Assembly (NCBI GenBank): GCA_963716125.1
Contig: OY970294.1
Location: 1,736,001-1,800,000, forward strand
Source: Acidiluteibacter sp963716125
GTDB taxonomy: Bacteria > Bacteroidota > Bacteroidia > Flavobacteriales_E > Vicingaceae
Direction: 5' to 3'
DNA: 64,000 nt
Every line of letters begins with the position of its first letter. Positions within the stretch are counted from its first letter, which is position 1. The position numbers were made by a program, and so were the translations under genes. Shown here piece by piece: positions 33,717 to 42,806 of this stretch. The notes beneath the pieces were generated by a model. The model saw only the letters and a program-made list of their open reading frames with translations, made no database searches and was not told the origin of the DNA.

Positions 33717-34295
33717 ATGAAAAGAATAATTAAATTAACATTAATAGCATTTTTTGCTTTGAGTATGTCATCTTGTGGCTACAATAGTATGGTGCAAAAA
33801 AGTGAAGGTGTAGATGCTTCGTGGGCACAAGTTCAAAATGTATATCAGCGAAGAGCAGATCTAGTACCTAACTTGGTAGCTACTGTAAAAGGTGCTGCTG
33901 AATTTGAAAAATCTACTTTAACAGAAGTGATTGAAGCAAGAGCAAAAGCTACTAGTGTAAATATTGATGCTTCTAAATTAGATGCAGCTGGTATGCAAAA
34001 ATTTCAAGAGGCACAAGGACAACTGTCTGGGGCATTGAGTAGATTGCTAGTATCAGTAGAGCGATACCCTGAATTGAAAGCCAATCAAAACTTTTTAGAG
34101 TTGCAAGCTCAATTAGAAGGAACAGAAAATAGAATAGCTGTAGAGCGTAAAAAGTTCAATGAAGTAACTGGAGATTACAATACCTACATCAAGCAATTTC
34201 CAAGAAATATGTACTCTGGTTGGTTCGATTTTGAGAAAAAACCATACTTTGAAGCAGATGCAGGAGCAGATAAAGCACCGGAGGTGCAGTTTTAA
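33717..34295 (+). CDS. LemA family lipoprotein
   Basis: 192 residues. The signal ends in a lipobox 'LSMSSC' (Cys near residue 20), unlike the helix-anchored LemA at 22408-22968. The LemA hairpin is present: 'DASWAQVQNVYQRRADLVPN' and 'RYPELKANQNFLELQAQLEG'. It starts a three-gene operon with two TPM-domain proteins (gaps of 2 and 3 nt), the common LemA-TPM arrangement of this phylum. Confidence 0.92.
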   Translation: MKRIIKLTLIAFFALSMSSCGYNSMVQKSEGVDASWAQVQNVYQRRADLVPNLVATVKGAAEFEKSTLTEVIEARAKATSVNIDASKLDAAGMQKFQEAQGQLSGALSRLLVSVERYPELKANQNFLELQAQLEGTENRIAVERKKFNEVTGDYNTYIKQFPRNMYSGWFDFEKKPYFEADAGADKAPEVQF

Positions 34296-34297
34296 TT

Positions 34298-34738
34298 ATG
34301 GCAAAAGATAACTTTAACGACAAAGAAATTAAGGCGATTGAAGATTCAATTGCTGCTGCTGAAAAAAATACTTCAGGAGAAATTCGAGTACACATTGAGA
34401 AAAGATGCAAGGAAGATGTCTTAGACAGAGCTGCCTATGTATTTGAATTGTTAGACATGCAAAAAACAGAACTTCGCAATGGAGTTCTGTTTTATTTGGC
34501 TACAGCCGATAAACAATTTGCCATTTTAGGCGATATGGGTATCAATGCCAAAGTTCCAAAAGGTTTTTGGGATGATATTCGCGATGGAATGCTAGAGTAT
34601 TTCAAAAAGGGAGAGTTTACTGAAGGATTAACCTCTGGTATTGAAGAGAGTGGAAAACAGTTAAAAACTCACTTCCCTTATGAAAAAGATGATGTGGATG
34701 AATTGCCAAATGAGGTTTCATTTGGAAAAATGGAATAA
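34298..34738 (+). CDS. TPM domain-containing protein (short, cytoplasmic form)
   Basis: 146 residues without signal peptide. The TPM fold is seen as 'SGEIRVHIEKRC', 'TELRNGVLFYLATADKQFAI' and 'GDMGINAKVPKGFWDDI'. This short form follows LemA in many Bacteroidota. TPM domains bind divalent cations and were first linked to plant photosystem repair; the bacterial role is unclear. The gene is 2 nt after lemA and 3 nt before the second TPM gene. Confidence 0.88.
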   Translation: MAKDNFNDKEIKAIEDSIAAAEKNTSGEIRVHIEKRCKEDVLDRAAYVFELLDMQKTELRNGVLFYLATADKQFAILGDMGINAKVPKGFWDDIRDGMLEYFKKGEFTEGLTSGIEESGKQLKTHFPYEKDDVDELPNEVSFGKME

Positions 34739-34741
34739 AGA

Positions 34742-35596
34742 ATGAACTATCTTAAAAAACGATCAAAAAATTATACTTGGCTTTTAAAATCTCAATTGGT
34801 ATTACTTACCATTTTATTAATTGGAAATTTTGGCCTTTTTGCACAAGAATGTATTCCTGCAAAACCATCTAAGGAACGTTTGGTAAATGACTTTGCTAGT
34901 GTATTTTCAGCTCAAGAAGTTAATGCTTTAGAACAAAAATTAGTTGGATTTAACGATACTACTTCTACTCAAATAGCTATTGTAACCGTCAAAGATTTGT
35001 GCGATTACGATCCTGCTTCATTTGCTTATGAAATAGGAGAAAAATGGGGAGTAGGTGATAGCCGATTTGATAATGGAATTGTCATTCTATTTAAACCTAA
35101 GATTGGCAATAGCAAAGGACAAGTTTATATAGCCACAGGTTATGGTCTGGAAGGTGTATTGCCCGATGCCATTGCGAAAAGAATAGTGGAAGTAGAGATG
35201 ATTCCATCTTTTAAAAATGGCAATATTTACGGAGGAATCAACAAGGCTACAAATACCGTCATTCAAATAGTTGGAGGTGAATACTCTGCCGAAGCCTATC
35301 AGAAAAAGAATAAACAAAGTATGCCCATTTTTCCTTTTCTATTTGTACTTTTTATAATTTTCATTTTTGCGTATAATTCCATCAAACGTGCAAAAACTTA
35401 CTCATTAGGTCATAATGTCTCCTTATGGACTGCCTTATGGTTGATGGGATCTGCTACGAGAAGTCATGGTGGTCATTGGAACAACTTCAACTCTGGAGGC
35501 GGAGGTTTTGGTGGTGGCTTTGGTGGAGGAGGCGGCGGTTTTGGCGGCTTCGGTGGTGGAAGTTTTGGTGGCGGTGGAGCTGGAGGTAGCTGGTAA
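34742..35596 (+). CDS. TPM domain protein, membrane-anchored with glycine-rich tail
   Basis: 284 residues. A signal segment (~15-37, ending 'GLFAQ') leads into the TPM domain (~50-180), with 'VNDFASVFSAQEVNALEQKL', 'QIAIVTVKDL' and 'GYGLEGVLPDAIAKRIVE'. A membrane helix lies near residues 197-213. The last ~45 residues are almost only glycine, phenylalanine and serine, ending 'GGGGAGGSW'. It is the third gene of the LemA-TPM-TPM operon. Confidence 0.92.
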   Translation: MNYLKKRSKNYTWLLKSQLVLLTILLIGNFGLFAQECIPAKPSKERLVNDFASVFSAQEVNALEQKLVGFNDTTSTQIAIVTVKDLCDYDPASFAYEIGEKWGVGDSRFDNGIVILFKPKIGNSKGQVYIATGYGLEGVLPDAIAKRIVEVEMIPSFKNGNIYGGINKATNTVIQIVGGEYSAEAYQKKNKQSMPIFPFLFVLFIIFIFAYNSIKRAKTYSLGHNVSLWTALWLMGSATRSHGGHWNNFNSGGGGFGGGFGGGGGGFGGFGGGSFGGGGAGGSW

Positions 35597-35677
35597 AATT
35601 GATAACTAAAGTGTATCTCTATACAAATCGGATTACCGATTCACATGAAGTATAGTGACGAAGACCAGGAATAAAAA

Positions 35678-35726
35678 AAGTCCTTTTCAGAAGCGGTTTG
35701 CTTTCCAAAAAGGACTTGAAGTTTTT
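35678..35726 (-). terminator. Terminator between rpoD and the TPM operon
   Basis: AAGTCCTTTT (35678-35687) and AAAAAGGACTT (35707-35717) form a stem. On the minus strand it is followed by a T run (the A run 35673-35679), which fits the end of rpoD. A T run at 35721-35726 allows use on the plus strand as well. Confidence 0.82.
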
Positions 35727-35738
35727 TAATTGTTCAGA

Positions 35739-36602
35739 TTATAGATAGGTCTGTAAATTCGTTTGAGAAGAAACTCTTCTTAAACGTCTAAGACCTCTTT
35801 CTTTAATCTGTCTGATTCTTTCTCTGGTTAAACCGAAAGTATTTCCTATTTCTTCTAAAGTCATTTCGCTTGAGCCTCCAAGACCGTAGAATAATCGAAT
35901 CACTTCTGCTTCCATTCCTTTTAAATAAGAAAGGGTTCTTTCTAAATCTTTAGAAAGAGATTCTTGCATCAAAGATTCAGTTGGATCAGGAGTATCACTG
36001 TTTTCCAAAACGCTAACTAAGCTATTGTTATCATCATCGTTGCTCATAGGAGCATCAATAGAAACCTGCTTTTTAGACATTTTAAGAGACATTTCCACTT
36101 TTGCTACGTCCATTTCAGTCAAATCACTTAACTCATCAGCAGTAGGAGTACGCTCATTCTTTTGCTCAAATTCATTAGATGCTTTACTTATCTTTTGAAT
36201 TTCTCCTAATCTGTTGTGCGGTAAACGAATCGTTCTAGAATTATCTGCAGCAGCTTTTAAGATACTTTGTCTAATCCACCATACAGCATAAGAGATAAAT
36301 TTAAATCCCTTTGTATGGTCATATCTTTTGGCAGCTTCTATCAAACCTAAATTACCTTCGTTGATTAAATCTTCTAAGGTCAATCCAGTATTTTGATATT
36401 GCTTAGCAACAGAAATAACGAAACGTAAATTAGCTCTCACCAATCTATTCAGAGCTCTTTCATCACCTGTCTGAATTTTTATTGCCAACTCAACTTCTTC
36501 CTCTGCGTTGATCATTCCCTCTTTAGAAACGTCTTGCAGATACTTCTCAAGCGATTTGCTTTCTCTCTTGGTGATCTGTTGACTAATCTTAAGTTGTCTC
36601 AT
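35739..36602 (-). CDS. rpoD: RNA polymerase primary sigma factor (RpoD/SigA, Bacteroidota type)
   Basis: 287 residues, the short primary sigma form of the phylum, without the long region 1.1. Region 1.2 is near residues 15-45. Region 2 runs through 'NLRFVISVAKQYQNTGLTLE', 'DLINEGNLGLIEAAKRYD' and the -10 recognition helix 'AVWWIRQSILKAAAD'. Region 3 follows ('RTPTADELSDLTEMD'). Region 4 ends with the helix-turn-helix 'TLEEIGNTFGLTRERIRQIK'. It directs transcription from the TTG/TAnnTTTG promoters noted elsewhere in this window. It is preceded by a 530-bp AT-rich gap. Confidence 0.96.
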   Translation of the reverse strand: MRQLKISQQITKRESKSLEKYLQDVSKEGMINAEEEVELAIKIQTGDERALNRLVRANLRFVISVAKQYQNTGLTLEDLINEGNLGLIEAAKRYDHTKGFKFISYAVWWIRQSILKAAADNSRTIRLPHNRLGEIQKISKASNEFEQKNERTPTADELSDLTEMDVAKVEMSLKMSKKQVSIDAPMSNDDDNNSLVSVLENSDTPDPTESLMQESLSKDLERTLSYLKGMEAEVIRLFYGLGGSSEMTLEEIGNTFGLTRERIRQIKERGLRRLRRVSSQTNLQTYL

Positions 36603-37132
36603 GTTTTTATCCTTCTATAATAATGTTATTGTTCTAATGACGTAAAATAAGTAGCAAAAATTGTACTACAATTTTATATTTAAGTTTTTTTAATCTTTAA
36701 ATTTTCTATTTATAAAATCTATCCTATCTAATACGTTGAAAAAGCTAATTTTGTTTTGATAAATTCTTTTTTTTTACTTTATTTATTACAAAATTGATTC
36801 ATGTAATATTAGAGCTTCATTAATCATTCATCATCAACATTTTCAAATTTACTTTTTTCACAAAAAAGACGCAAAAAAAGTAAAATGATCAAAATTTAAA
36901 TTTCAACAATTCATAATTTCTAATTTAAATCAATTATAAATCCAAAATTTTAGAATTTATGGAATTGATGTATCAATAAAAGTAACTGACAATTAGATGG
37001 TTATGTTATATATTAATTAAATAGGTTGCAAAGATAAAAGAAATCTGCTTTTTTGAAAATAGTAGAGCAAATATTATGTCTAAATATATGGCTTTGGTTA
37101 AATTTACAATCTTAGAAAATAGGAAATAAAAT
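36603..37132. other. Long AT-rich divergent gap between rpoD and the TerB-DnaJ gene
   Basis: 530 bp without a credible open frame or RNA fold. It contains several A and T runs and one minus-strand -7-like box (CAAAGATA at 37029-37036, i.e. TATCTTTG) about 430 nt before rpoD, with no matching -33 element. It presumably holds the rpoD and djlA-like promoters, but I cannot place them. Confidence 0.5.
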
Positions 37133-37888
37133 ATGGCAGGTTACAGTAAGTGGATTGGTGGAGGATTAGGATGGGCATTTGGTGGTCCATTAGGTGCAAT
37201 TTTGGGTTTTGCAGTGGGCAGTATGATCGATAAAGCTTCTACAGAAGTAGATACCGAGCATATGGGTGATGGTTTTAAATACCGTAGAAGTCAATCGAGA
37301 GAAACGCAAAGTGGTGATTTTAGTGCAAGTTTGATTGTTATGGCAGCTGCAGTGATGAAAGCTGATGGGAAAGTGGTAAAGAGTGAACTGAATTATGTAA
37401 AAGACTTTTTTGTACGTCATTTTGGTGAAGCAAAGACAAAAGAATTGTTGCCATTGCTAAGAAAGGTTTTAGATCAGCAAATTAATTTGCAGCAAATAGG
37501 AATGCAGATTAAAATGAATATGCGGTCAGCTGATCGTTTGCAGTTACTACATTTCTTATTTGGTGTTGCAGGCGCTGATGGCACATACAGCCCTTCTGAG
37601 GTAAATGTATTAAGCCAAATTTCTACAGCTATTGGAGTCAATAGTTATGATTTTGAATCTATTAAAGCGATGTTTATTAAGCAAACATCAGGAGATTATA
37701 AGATTTTAGAAATAGAAAAATCTGCTACAGATGATGAAGTTAAAAAAGCATACCGTAAAATGGCGGTCAAATTTCATCCTGACAAAGTGGCACATTTAGG
37801 GGAGAATGTGAAAAAGCAAGCAGAACAAAAGTTTTTGAGAGTTCAAGAAGCTTATGAGGCTATTAAAAAACAAAGAGGAATGAATTAA
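37133..37888 (+). CDS. TerB and DnaJ domain co-chaperone (DjlA-like)
   Basis: 251 residues. A glycine-rich membrane-associated N-terminus ('GGGLGWAFGGPLGAILGFAVG', shown partly as 'WAFGGPLGAILGFAVG') precedes a TerB domain (~60-170, 'SLIVMAAAVMKADGKVVKSE' and 'FLFGVAGADGTYSPSEVNVL'). A C-terminal J domain follows (~182-250) with the HPD motif in 'YRKMAVKFHPDKV'. This is the DjlA layout; DjlA stimulates DnaK at the membrane. Its last 4 bases overlap the stop of the opposite-strand gene 37885-38121. Confidence 0.92.
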   Translation: MAGYSKWIGGGLGWAFGGPLGAILGFAVGSMIDKASTEVDTEHMGDGFKYRRSQSRETQSGDFSASLIVMAAAVMKADGKVVKSELNYVKDFFVRHFGEAKTKELLPLLRKVLDQQINLQQIGMQIKMNMRSADRLQLLHFLFGVAGADGTYSPSEVNVLSQISTAIGVNSYDFESIKAMFIKQTSGDYKILEIEKSATDDEVKKAYRKMAVKFHPDKVAHLGENVKKQAEQKFLRVQEAYEAIKKQRGMN

Positions 37889-38121
37889 TTTTGTTGCTCT
37901 TTCCTCTGAATAATAGCGTTTTGATTAATGGTAGTATCCTTTTTTTCTTTTAGCAAGAAATAAGTAATTTGAAAAAGAGAAAATTCGTATTTAACTGCAT
38001 TTGCTTTTTGGCTTGATTCTTTAGGAACATTTATTTGATCGTAAGTATTGGCCTTAGCAAAAGCAGGAATACTAAATAACAAAATGATTGAGCTGAACGG
38101 TATTAATATATGTTTCCTCAT
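37885..38121 (-). CDS. Small secreted protein of unknown function
   Basis: 78 residues with a signal peptide ('FSIPAFAKAN', cut near residue 24). The rest is polar, with no domain and a lysine/glutamine-rich end. It is convergent with the DnaJ gene with a 4-nt overlap and has about 100 nt of free upstream sequence. Its status as a real gene rests on the good signal peptide and start. Confidence 0.5.
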   Translation of the reverse strand: MRKHILIPFSSIILLFSIPAFAKANTYDQINVPKESSQKANAVKYEFSLFQITYFLLKEKKDTTINQNAIIQRKEQQN

Positions 38122-38221
38122 CTTTTTAGTTTTAGAGAATCAATATTACGAAATAATTAATAGATGAATTGATTTTTTTTATGGAGGGTAAAAATCTTAA
38201 ATCGTCGGAAAAAGACAGCTA

Positions 38222-38923
38222 TTGGATAAATCAGATAAGAAAAAGTTTTTTTACGCCATATTGTTCCCAAGTATTTTTGTGGCAATTATATGGTTGGTAA
38301 AGTTCGTAGAAGTTTTTTTTGGAATTTCTTTTGCCAATTTTGGTGTGGAACCAAGGACAATATCTGGTTTAAAAGGAATTTTATTTTCTCCTTTTATTCA
38401 TGGCGATTTCAATCATTTGTTCAATAATTCTGTTCCTTTATTAATATTAGGCAGTAGTCTTTTCTATTTCTATCGTCCCATTGCTTTCAAAGTACTTTTT
38501 TGGTCAGTAATTATGAGTGGCTTGTGGACATGGATTTCAGCACGTCCTTCTTTTCATATTGGTGCGAGTGGAGTTATTTACAGTTTGTTTGGATTCTTAC
38601 TAATGAGTGGTTTTATTCGGAAACATTATCGATTGATAGCAATCTCTTTTTTAGTTGCTTTTGTTTATGGTAGTATGATTTGGGGAATTTTTCCGATCAA
38701 AGAAGGCATTTCTTATGAAGGTCATTTTTGGGGATTATTTGCAGGTTTAGCGTTGGCATTTATCTACAAAAGAATAGGATTACAAAAGAAAGAATATGTT
38801 TGGGTGGACGAAGATGAAAGAGATGAAAATGATCCTGAAGCTTATTGGAATAACCCAAAACCAAAGCCCCAAAAGCCTCCTATTTCAATCAATTATATTT
38901 ATAAAAAGAAAGGGGAGGAGTAG
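38222..38923 (+). CDS. Rhomboid family intramembrane serine protease
   Basis: 233 residues from a TTG at 38222; no ATG exists between the upstream stop and the first helix. There are six predicted helices. The catalytic serine is in 'FHIGASGVIYSLFGF' (GxSG, residue ~113), the histidine in 'YEGHFWGLFAGLAL' near residue 168, and the oxyanion helper histidine/asparagine in 'HGDFNHLFNNSVPLL' near 60. The C-terminal ~45 residues are charged and Pro/Lys-rich. Rhomboids cleave membrane proteins within the bilayer. Confidence 0.93.
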   Translation: MDKSDKKKFFYAILFPSIFVAIIWLVKFVEVFFGISFANFGVEPRTISGLKGILFSPFIHGDFNHLFNNSVPLLILGSSLFYFYRPIAFKVLFWSVIMSGLWTWISARPSFHIGASGVIYSLFGFLLMSGFIRKHYRLIAISFLVAFVYGSMIWGIFPIKEGISYEGHFWGLFAGLALAFIYKRIGLQKKEYVWVDEDERDENDPEAYWNNPKPKPQKPPISINYIYKKKGEE

Positions 38924-39281
38924 TGGAAGATTGGATTTAGAATCAGCAAAATATCCTTTATAATTACTTTCTTACCGCAAAGGCGCAAAGTACGCCGAGG
39001 GTATATTCTTTGCGAACTTTGCGACTTCGCGGTTAATCTTTTTCTTTTACAAATTAAACCAAGTTTTTCACAAAGTTCACTAAGGGATTACACTCCTAAA
39101 TTACCATTTAAAACTCGTTTAATTTTATTGTTAAACAAGGTTGAATAATTAATTAAGTATAAAGCATTTTCTGTCTCTTTTATCCTTTGTGTTCTTTGCG
39201 ACTTCTTTGTGTGCTTGGTGGTTAAACTTTATTTTTTCTAAATATACATTTGGTAGTATTAAATAAATACTGCTTCTAAAA
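38924..39281. repeat. Non-coding tract of interspersed hairpin repeats
   Basis: The tract contains ACCGCAAAGGCGCAAAG-type and CTTTGTGTGCTTGGTGGTT-type motifs in inverted pairs. The pair 38974-39033 forms a nearly perfect 22-bp hairpin (ACCGCAAAG...CTTCGCGGT). A second, longer pair joins 'AACCAAGTTTTTCACAAAG' near 39055 with the complement near 39190-39227. The same motifs recur at 47913-48600. This is a known kind of dispersed Bacteroidota repeat that gives spurious protein predictions. No gene is supported here. Confidence 0.85.
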
Positions 39282-39767
39282 TTACAACCTATAAACCATC
39301 CTTATTGTACATGCAAAATGACCTGTACTTCCCATTGCATGATTAATATATTCAAAACCCGTTTTCTCATATAAAGCAATAGCTTCTTTTAAAGCAGGGA
39401 ATGTTTCTAAATAGCAAATGTTGAAGTTTTTTTCCTTGGCAAATGCCAAACAGAGCTCCATTAGTTTTTTACCAATACCTTTTCCTCGAGCTGTCTTTTT
39501 TAAGAACATTCGTTGCAATTCGCAAATAGCATCGGCTTCTCCTGTCAATAGATTTATACCTGCTCCACCCAAAATTTCTCCCTGATATTCAGCTATAAAA
39601 TAATGACTTCTTTCTGAAATAAAGGTTTTTGAAAGGTGATTGGTTCCGTCATCTGTAAAAACAGTTCCTTCAGTTGCAGAATTGTATTCTACCAAAGTTT
39701 CTTTGATGATCATTGCCAAAGCTGCATCATCTTTTTCTTTTATTTTTCTAAAAGTAATATCCATCAA
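39282..39767 (-). CDS. GNAT family N-acetyltransferase
   Basis: 161 residues. The acetyl-CoA binding motif A is 'RMFLKKTARGKGIGKKLMEL' (R/Q-x-x-G-x-G/A) near residue 95, with 'GEILGGAGINLLTGEADAIC' before it and the motif B region 'ICYLETFPALKEAIALYEKT' after. Substrate is unknown. Its start overlaps the end of the HHH-barrel gene by 4 nt, so it is translated from the same transcript. Two ATGs are in tandem at the start. Confidence 0.9.
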   Translation of the reverse strand: MMDITFRKIKEKDDAALAMIIKETLVEYNSATEGTVFTDDGTNHLSKTFISERSHYFIAEYQGEILGGAGINLLTGEADAICELQRMFLKKTARGKGIGKKLMELCLAFAKEKNFNICYLETFPALKEAIALYEKTGFEYINHAMGSTGHFACTIRMVYRL

Positions 39768-41860
39768 AATTTTAATCTCATTTGAACTTTTATTTCACTT
39801 TTTACATTTCCTGAAATTAAATCTTTACTAGAGCCAATCACATCTCTGTCTGTATAATAGGTTTGAGCGTATCGTATCCAAAGATCTATGTGTCGGTTTA
39901 CATGGTATTTTGTAGAAAGGTAAAATCTGGTTCCTCTACCACTGTAAGCAGGAATAGAAAAAGCATATAAAACATCGTTTTCATAAGCGTAAATTCTGCT
40001 GTCGTAAGAATCTGTGTCAAAAATAGCGTAACGCATAGAAAATGAAAAAGGACTACCTAAACTTTTGTATGCTAAGTCTTGGTAAATCAGATATCCATAT
40101 TCGATTTTATCTTCTCCATGTTTGTATTTTACTATTTCTAATCGGTTATCAATTTCTAAGCTTTTATTAATTTTATAGCTGATATTGTATCTATAATTCG
40201 TCTTCCTTTCTTGTATGACTTGATTTATTTTTTCATTGTCCAATCGATAATTTTCTCCTTTTTCTTTCTCTCTTATTCTGCCGTACATATTCCATTTTTT
40301 TGAAGGAGAGTAAGATATTTGAGCTAAATAACTATATCCATTGGATGGACCATCGGTTTGAAAACGCAACCATGGAAAAACAAAACGATCTACATAAGCT
40401 GAAATAGATATCTTTTTGAATGGCCGAGCATTAATGCCAATAAAAACACCGTTTTCATTATTGTTGGCTGATCCTTCGCCAATGGCATTGCTTTCAAAAG
40501 CAATAAAATCTCTATCGTATTTCCTTTGCTGAATGGCTAAAGAAAGCTTAGGATCTAGGTATACCAATAGTCCATTAGTCATGGCAATTCCACCATCCAA
40601 ACTATGACTAATTTCACCAAAAAAATTGAAATTCTTAAATAGGTAATTATAATCCAAGCCTAAATTTGTATTTTCATTTTTCAATTGCGAAAATTCATTG
40701 TAAACTCTATTAGTTGGTTGAAATTCTCCTCCTAATTTATTGGTAACTGCTGTAATTCCAATATTTATATTTCGCTTAACATAAGCTAGGTGCCCTCCAA
40801 TAAATTTTTTCTCTATTCTATTCTTTTTTTCTAATTCAGAAGCAGTTCTATGAAACCCTGACTCTCCCAAAGAGGAAAAAATCAATAAATCTTGATCGTT
40901 CACAGTATCGCTTATGTTGGCATCCACTTTTGTAGAAGAATAAAAGGCAGTCAATTCAAAATTATTCTTCGTCAAGGTAATTCCTCCTCCTCTTAAAAAA
41001 CGGTCTTCTTGCACGGATGTGTATGGTCTCAAGCCTCTTGCGCTTCGTTTGACAGTTTGTAAATCAGCACTTTTGCCAAATGCCAATCCAGACCAAAATG
41101 TTAAACCTTGACCGAATTGTGCTTGAAAATCGCCCAAAGCCAATTCTTTAACCACTCCAAAATTTTGCAAATACAAATGAGCACTGTAAAAGTCAAAACC
41201 ATTTTTCTGACTGCCAGTAAAAAATTCTTCACCAGCATCTTTTTCAGCAGTAAACCCAACACTTACATTATTGCTATAAGTAAATTTATAACGGCTATAT
41301 AATTTATCAGGACTACCTAAATAACGTGCATTTGGATTGCTATCCAATTCATCAGTAGATATTTCAGAAAATCCTTTTTGTTCTTCCAAAACCCTTGAAT
41401 ACCTTACAAATAACTGATTGTCGCCATCTTTTATAATGTCTTTAAAGCTCACATTGGGCGAATCTGCATTTCGATTTACTTTTATAAACGGAAGAATGAT
41501 TCTAATGCTTGCTAAGTCGAATCCATCAATGGATTGAAGCTCTTCCAACTGTATTAATTTGCCATAATTTTCGATGTGTTTTAAAAGGTTATTGATTTGA
41601 ATATCATTTAATAAACCAAGGTTTTGCAATTCAGAAAGTGTTGTTTTATTTAGATTGATTGGTTTTCTATAATAGAATTCTAATTGCTCAAATAGAGTGG
41701 TGTAATCAGCATCACCAGATTCGTTGTTATCCAATAAAAATTCGATTCGAGATTCAATGATTTTATTTTTTTCATCTTCTATTTCTAGATTTTGAGCATT
41801 TACTATGAGTGATCCAAAAAAGAATGGGAAAAGTAATAATATGGATTTTAAATGCTCCAT
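39764..41860 (-). CDS. Outer-membrane barrel protein with N-terminal helix-hairpin-helix domains
   Basis: 698 residues with a signal peptide ('GSLIVNAQN', residue ~22). Residues ~68-126 hold ComEA-like helix-hairpin-helix units ('INLNKTTLSELQNLGLLND' and 'LEELQSIDGFDLASI'). The remaining ~560 residues are a long beta-barrel with many aromatic strand ends and a terminal 'KSEIKVQMRLKF'. This unusual combination, a DNA-binding-type motif in a secreted barrel, is conserved in Bacteroidota. Function is unknown; DNA uptake has been guessed. It lies between a PorV-like barrel gene and a GNAT gene, both overlapping. Confidence 0.85.
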   Translation of the reverse strand: MEHLKSILLLFPFFFGSLIVNAQNLEIEDEKNKIIESRIEFLLDNNESGDADYTTLFEQLEFYYRKPINLNKTTLSELQNLGLLNDIQINNLLKHIENYGKLIQLEELQSIDGFDLASIRIILPFIKVNRNADSPNVSFKDIIKDGDNQLFVRYSRVLEEQKGFSEISTDELDSNPNARYLGSPDKLYSRYKFTYSNNVSVGFTAEKDAGEEFFTGSQKNGFDFYSAHLYLQNFGVVKELALGDFQAQFGQGLTFWSGLAFGKSADLQTVKRSARGLRPYTSVQEDRFLRGGGITLTKNNFELTAFYSSTKVDANISDTVNDQDLLIFSSLGESGFHRTASELEKKNRIEKKFIGGHLAYVKRNINIGITAVTNKLGGEFQPTNRVYNEFSQLKNENTNLGLDYNYLFKNFNFFGEISHSLDGGIAMTNGLLVYLDPKLSLAIQQRKYDRDFIAFESNAIGEGSANNNENGVFIGINARPFKKISISAYVDRFVFPWLRFQTDGPSNGYSYLAQISYSPSKKWNMYGRIREKEKGENYRLDNEKINQVIQERKTNYRYNISYKINKSLEIDNRLEIVKYKHGEDKIEYGYLIYQDLAYKSLGSPFSFSMRYAIFDTDSYDSRIYAYENDVLYAFSIPAYSGRGTRFYLSTKYHVNRHIDLWIRYAQTYYTDRDVIGSSKDLISGNVKSEIKVQMRLKF

Positions 41861-42672
41861 TATTCAAAAGTATAGGCCAATGAAATTTTAGGAGAGAAAC
41901 CAAGATTTGATTCAAAAGAACTCGCAAAGTCTAATTGAAAATCTTTAAGCAGAAGACCAAATCCAAAGGAACTTTCAATTGGTTTAGAGGCTATTCCTGC
42001 TCTTAGATAGAGCATTTCTAAAGCCTGATATTCTATACCAAAATGAAATTGTGGATCAAAGTCAATGTCCTTTGAGAATTGAATGGATGTGTTTAACTTA
42101 TCTGAAAATTCATAATTCAATCCCAATTGAAATTCGGTGGGTAATCTTTCATCCTTATAATCGACTAATTTTGATCTTGTTGGATTGCTAATAGTTGCTG
42201 CTAAGCTAAATTCATCAGTAATTTTAGTAAATAGACCTATTTTAGCTGTAATTTGATTTTTACTGCCGTAACCTTCTCCAATCTTTAAATTAAAATAGTT
42301 AAGCTGAACACCCAAACCAAATTTATCGGATAATTTTAGTCCATACGCTAAACCGATTTTATTTTCTTGATAAAATTGATAACCAAATTGAGAAAGACTC
42401 AAACCAATAGTTGAATTTTTTAAGGGATAAGTTGCTACTAATGATTTTAATGCTAATTCTTTAACTAAATAGGAGTTGCTGTAATATGCACCAACTGAAA
42501 CCTGATCATAAAAGGCCATGGCACCCAAATTATTCTCAGCCGACCAAATATCAATTTGATTAAGTGAAGCGCCACCCATTGCTGCTGATCGTCCACCTAA
42601 ATTTTCATTGAATTGTGCAAACCCAGAAGCACTAAATAGAAACAGAAAAATAAGAGAATAGTACTTTATCAT
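41860..42672 (-). CDS. PorV/FadL-like outer-membrane barrel protein
   Basis: 270 residues with a signal peptide ('FSASGFAQFNENLGGRSAAM'; cut near 'FAQ'). The mature start 'GGRSAAMGGASL' is the conserved motif of PorV/PorQ and FadL-type barrels. The protein ends in 'KISLAYTFE'. PorV is a T9SS shuttle protein, but this paralogue is shorter and cannot be assigned to that role. The stop overlaps the ATG of the HHH-barrel gene (TAATG-like), so the three genes PorV-like, HHH-barrel and GNAT form one operon. Confidence 0.85.
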   Translation of the reverse strand: MIKYYSLIFLFLFSASGFAQFNENLGGRSAAMGGASLNQIDIWSAENNLGAMAFYDQVSVGAYYSNSYLVKELALKSLVATYPLKNSTIGLSLSQFGYQFYQENKIGLAYGLKLSDKFGLGVQLNYFNLKIGEGYGSKNQITAKIGLFTKITDEFSLAATISNPTRSKLVDYKDERLPTEFQLGLNYEFSDKLNTSIQFSKDIDFDPQFHFGIEYQALEMLYLRAGIASKPIESSFGFGLLLKDFQLDFASSFESNLGFSPKISLAYTFE

Positions 42673-42771
42673 TGGGTGTTGGTTTTAAGCATTCTAATGT
42701 ACTACCTTTTTTTTAGATATCATTAAAAATTTAGGATAATCAGATTTTGAATAAATTATATAGAAGAATTA

Positions 42772-42802
42772 TTGAATAATTATAAGTCAAAAACTATATT
42801 TG
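42772..42802 (+). promoter_or_regulatory. Promoter 4 nt upstream of the acyltransferase start codon (leaderless geometry)
   Basis: TTG at 42772-42774, a 20-nt spacer and TATATTTG at 42795-42802 match the Bacteroidota consensus. Only 4 nt separate the box from the ATG at 42807, so the transcript would begin at or near the start codon. Confidence 0.55.
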
Positions 42803-42806
42803 CGAA

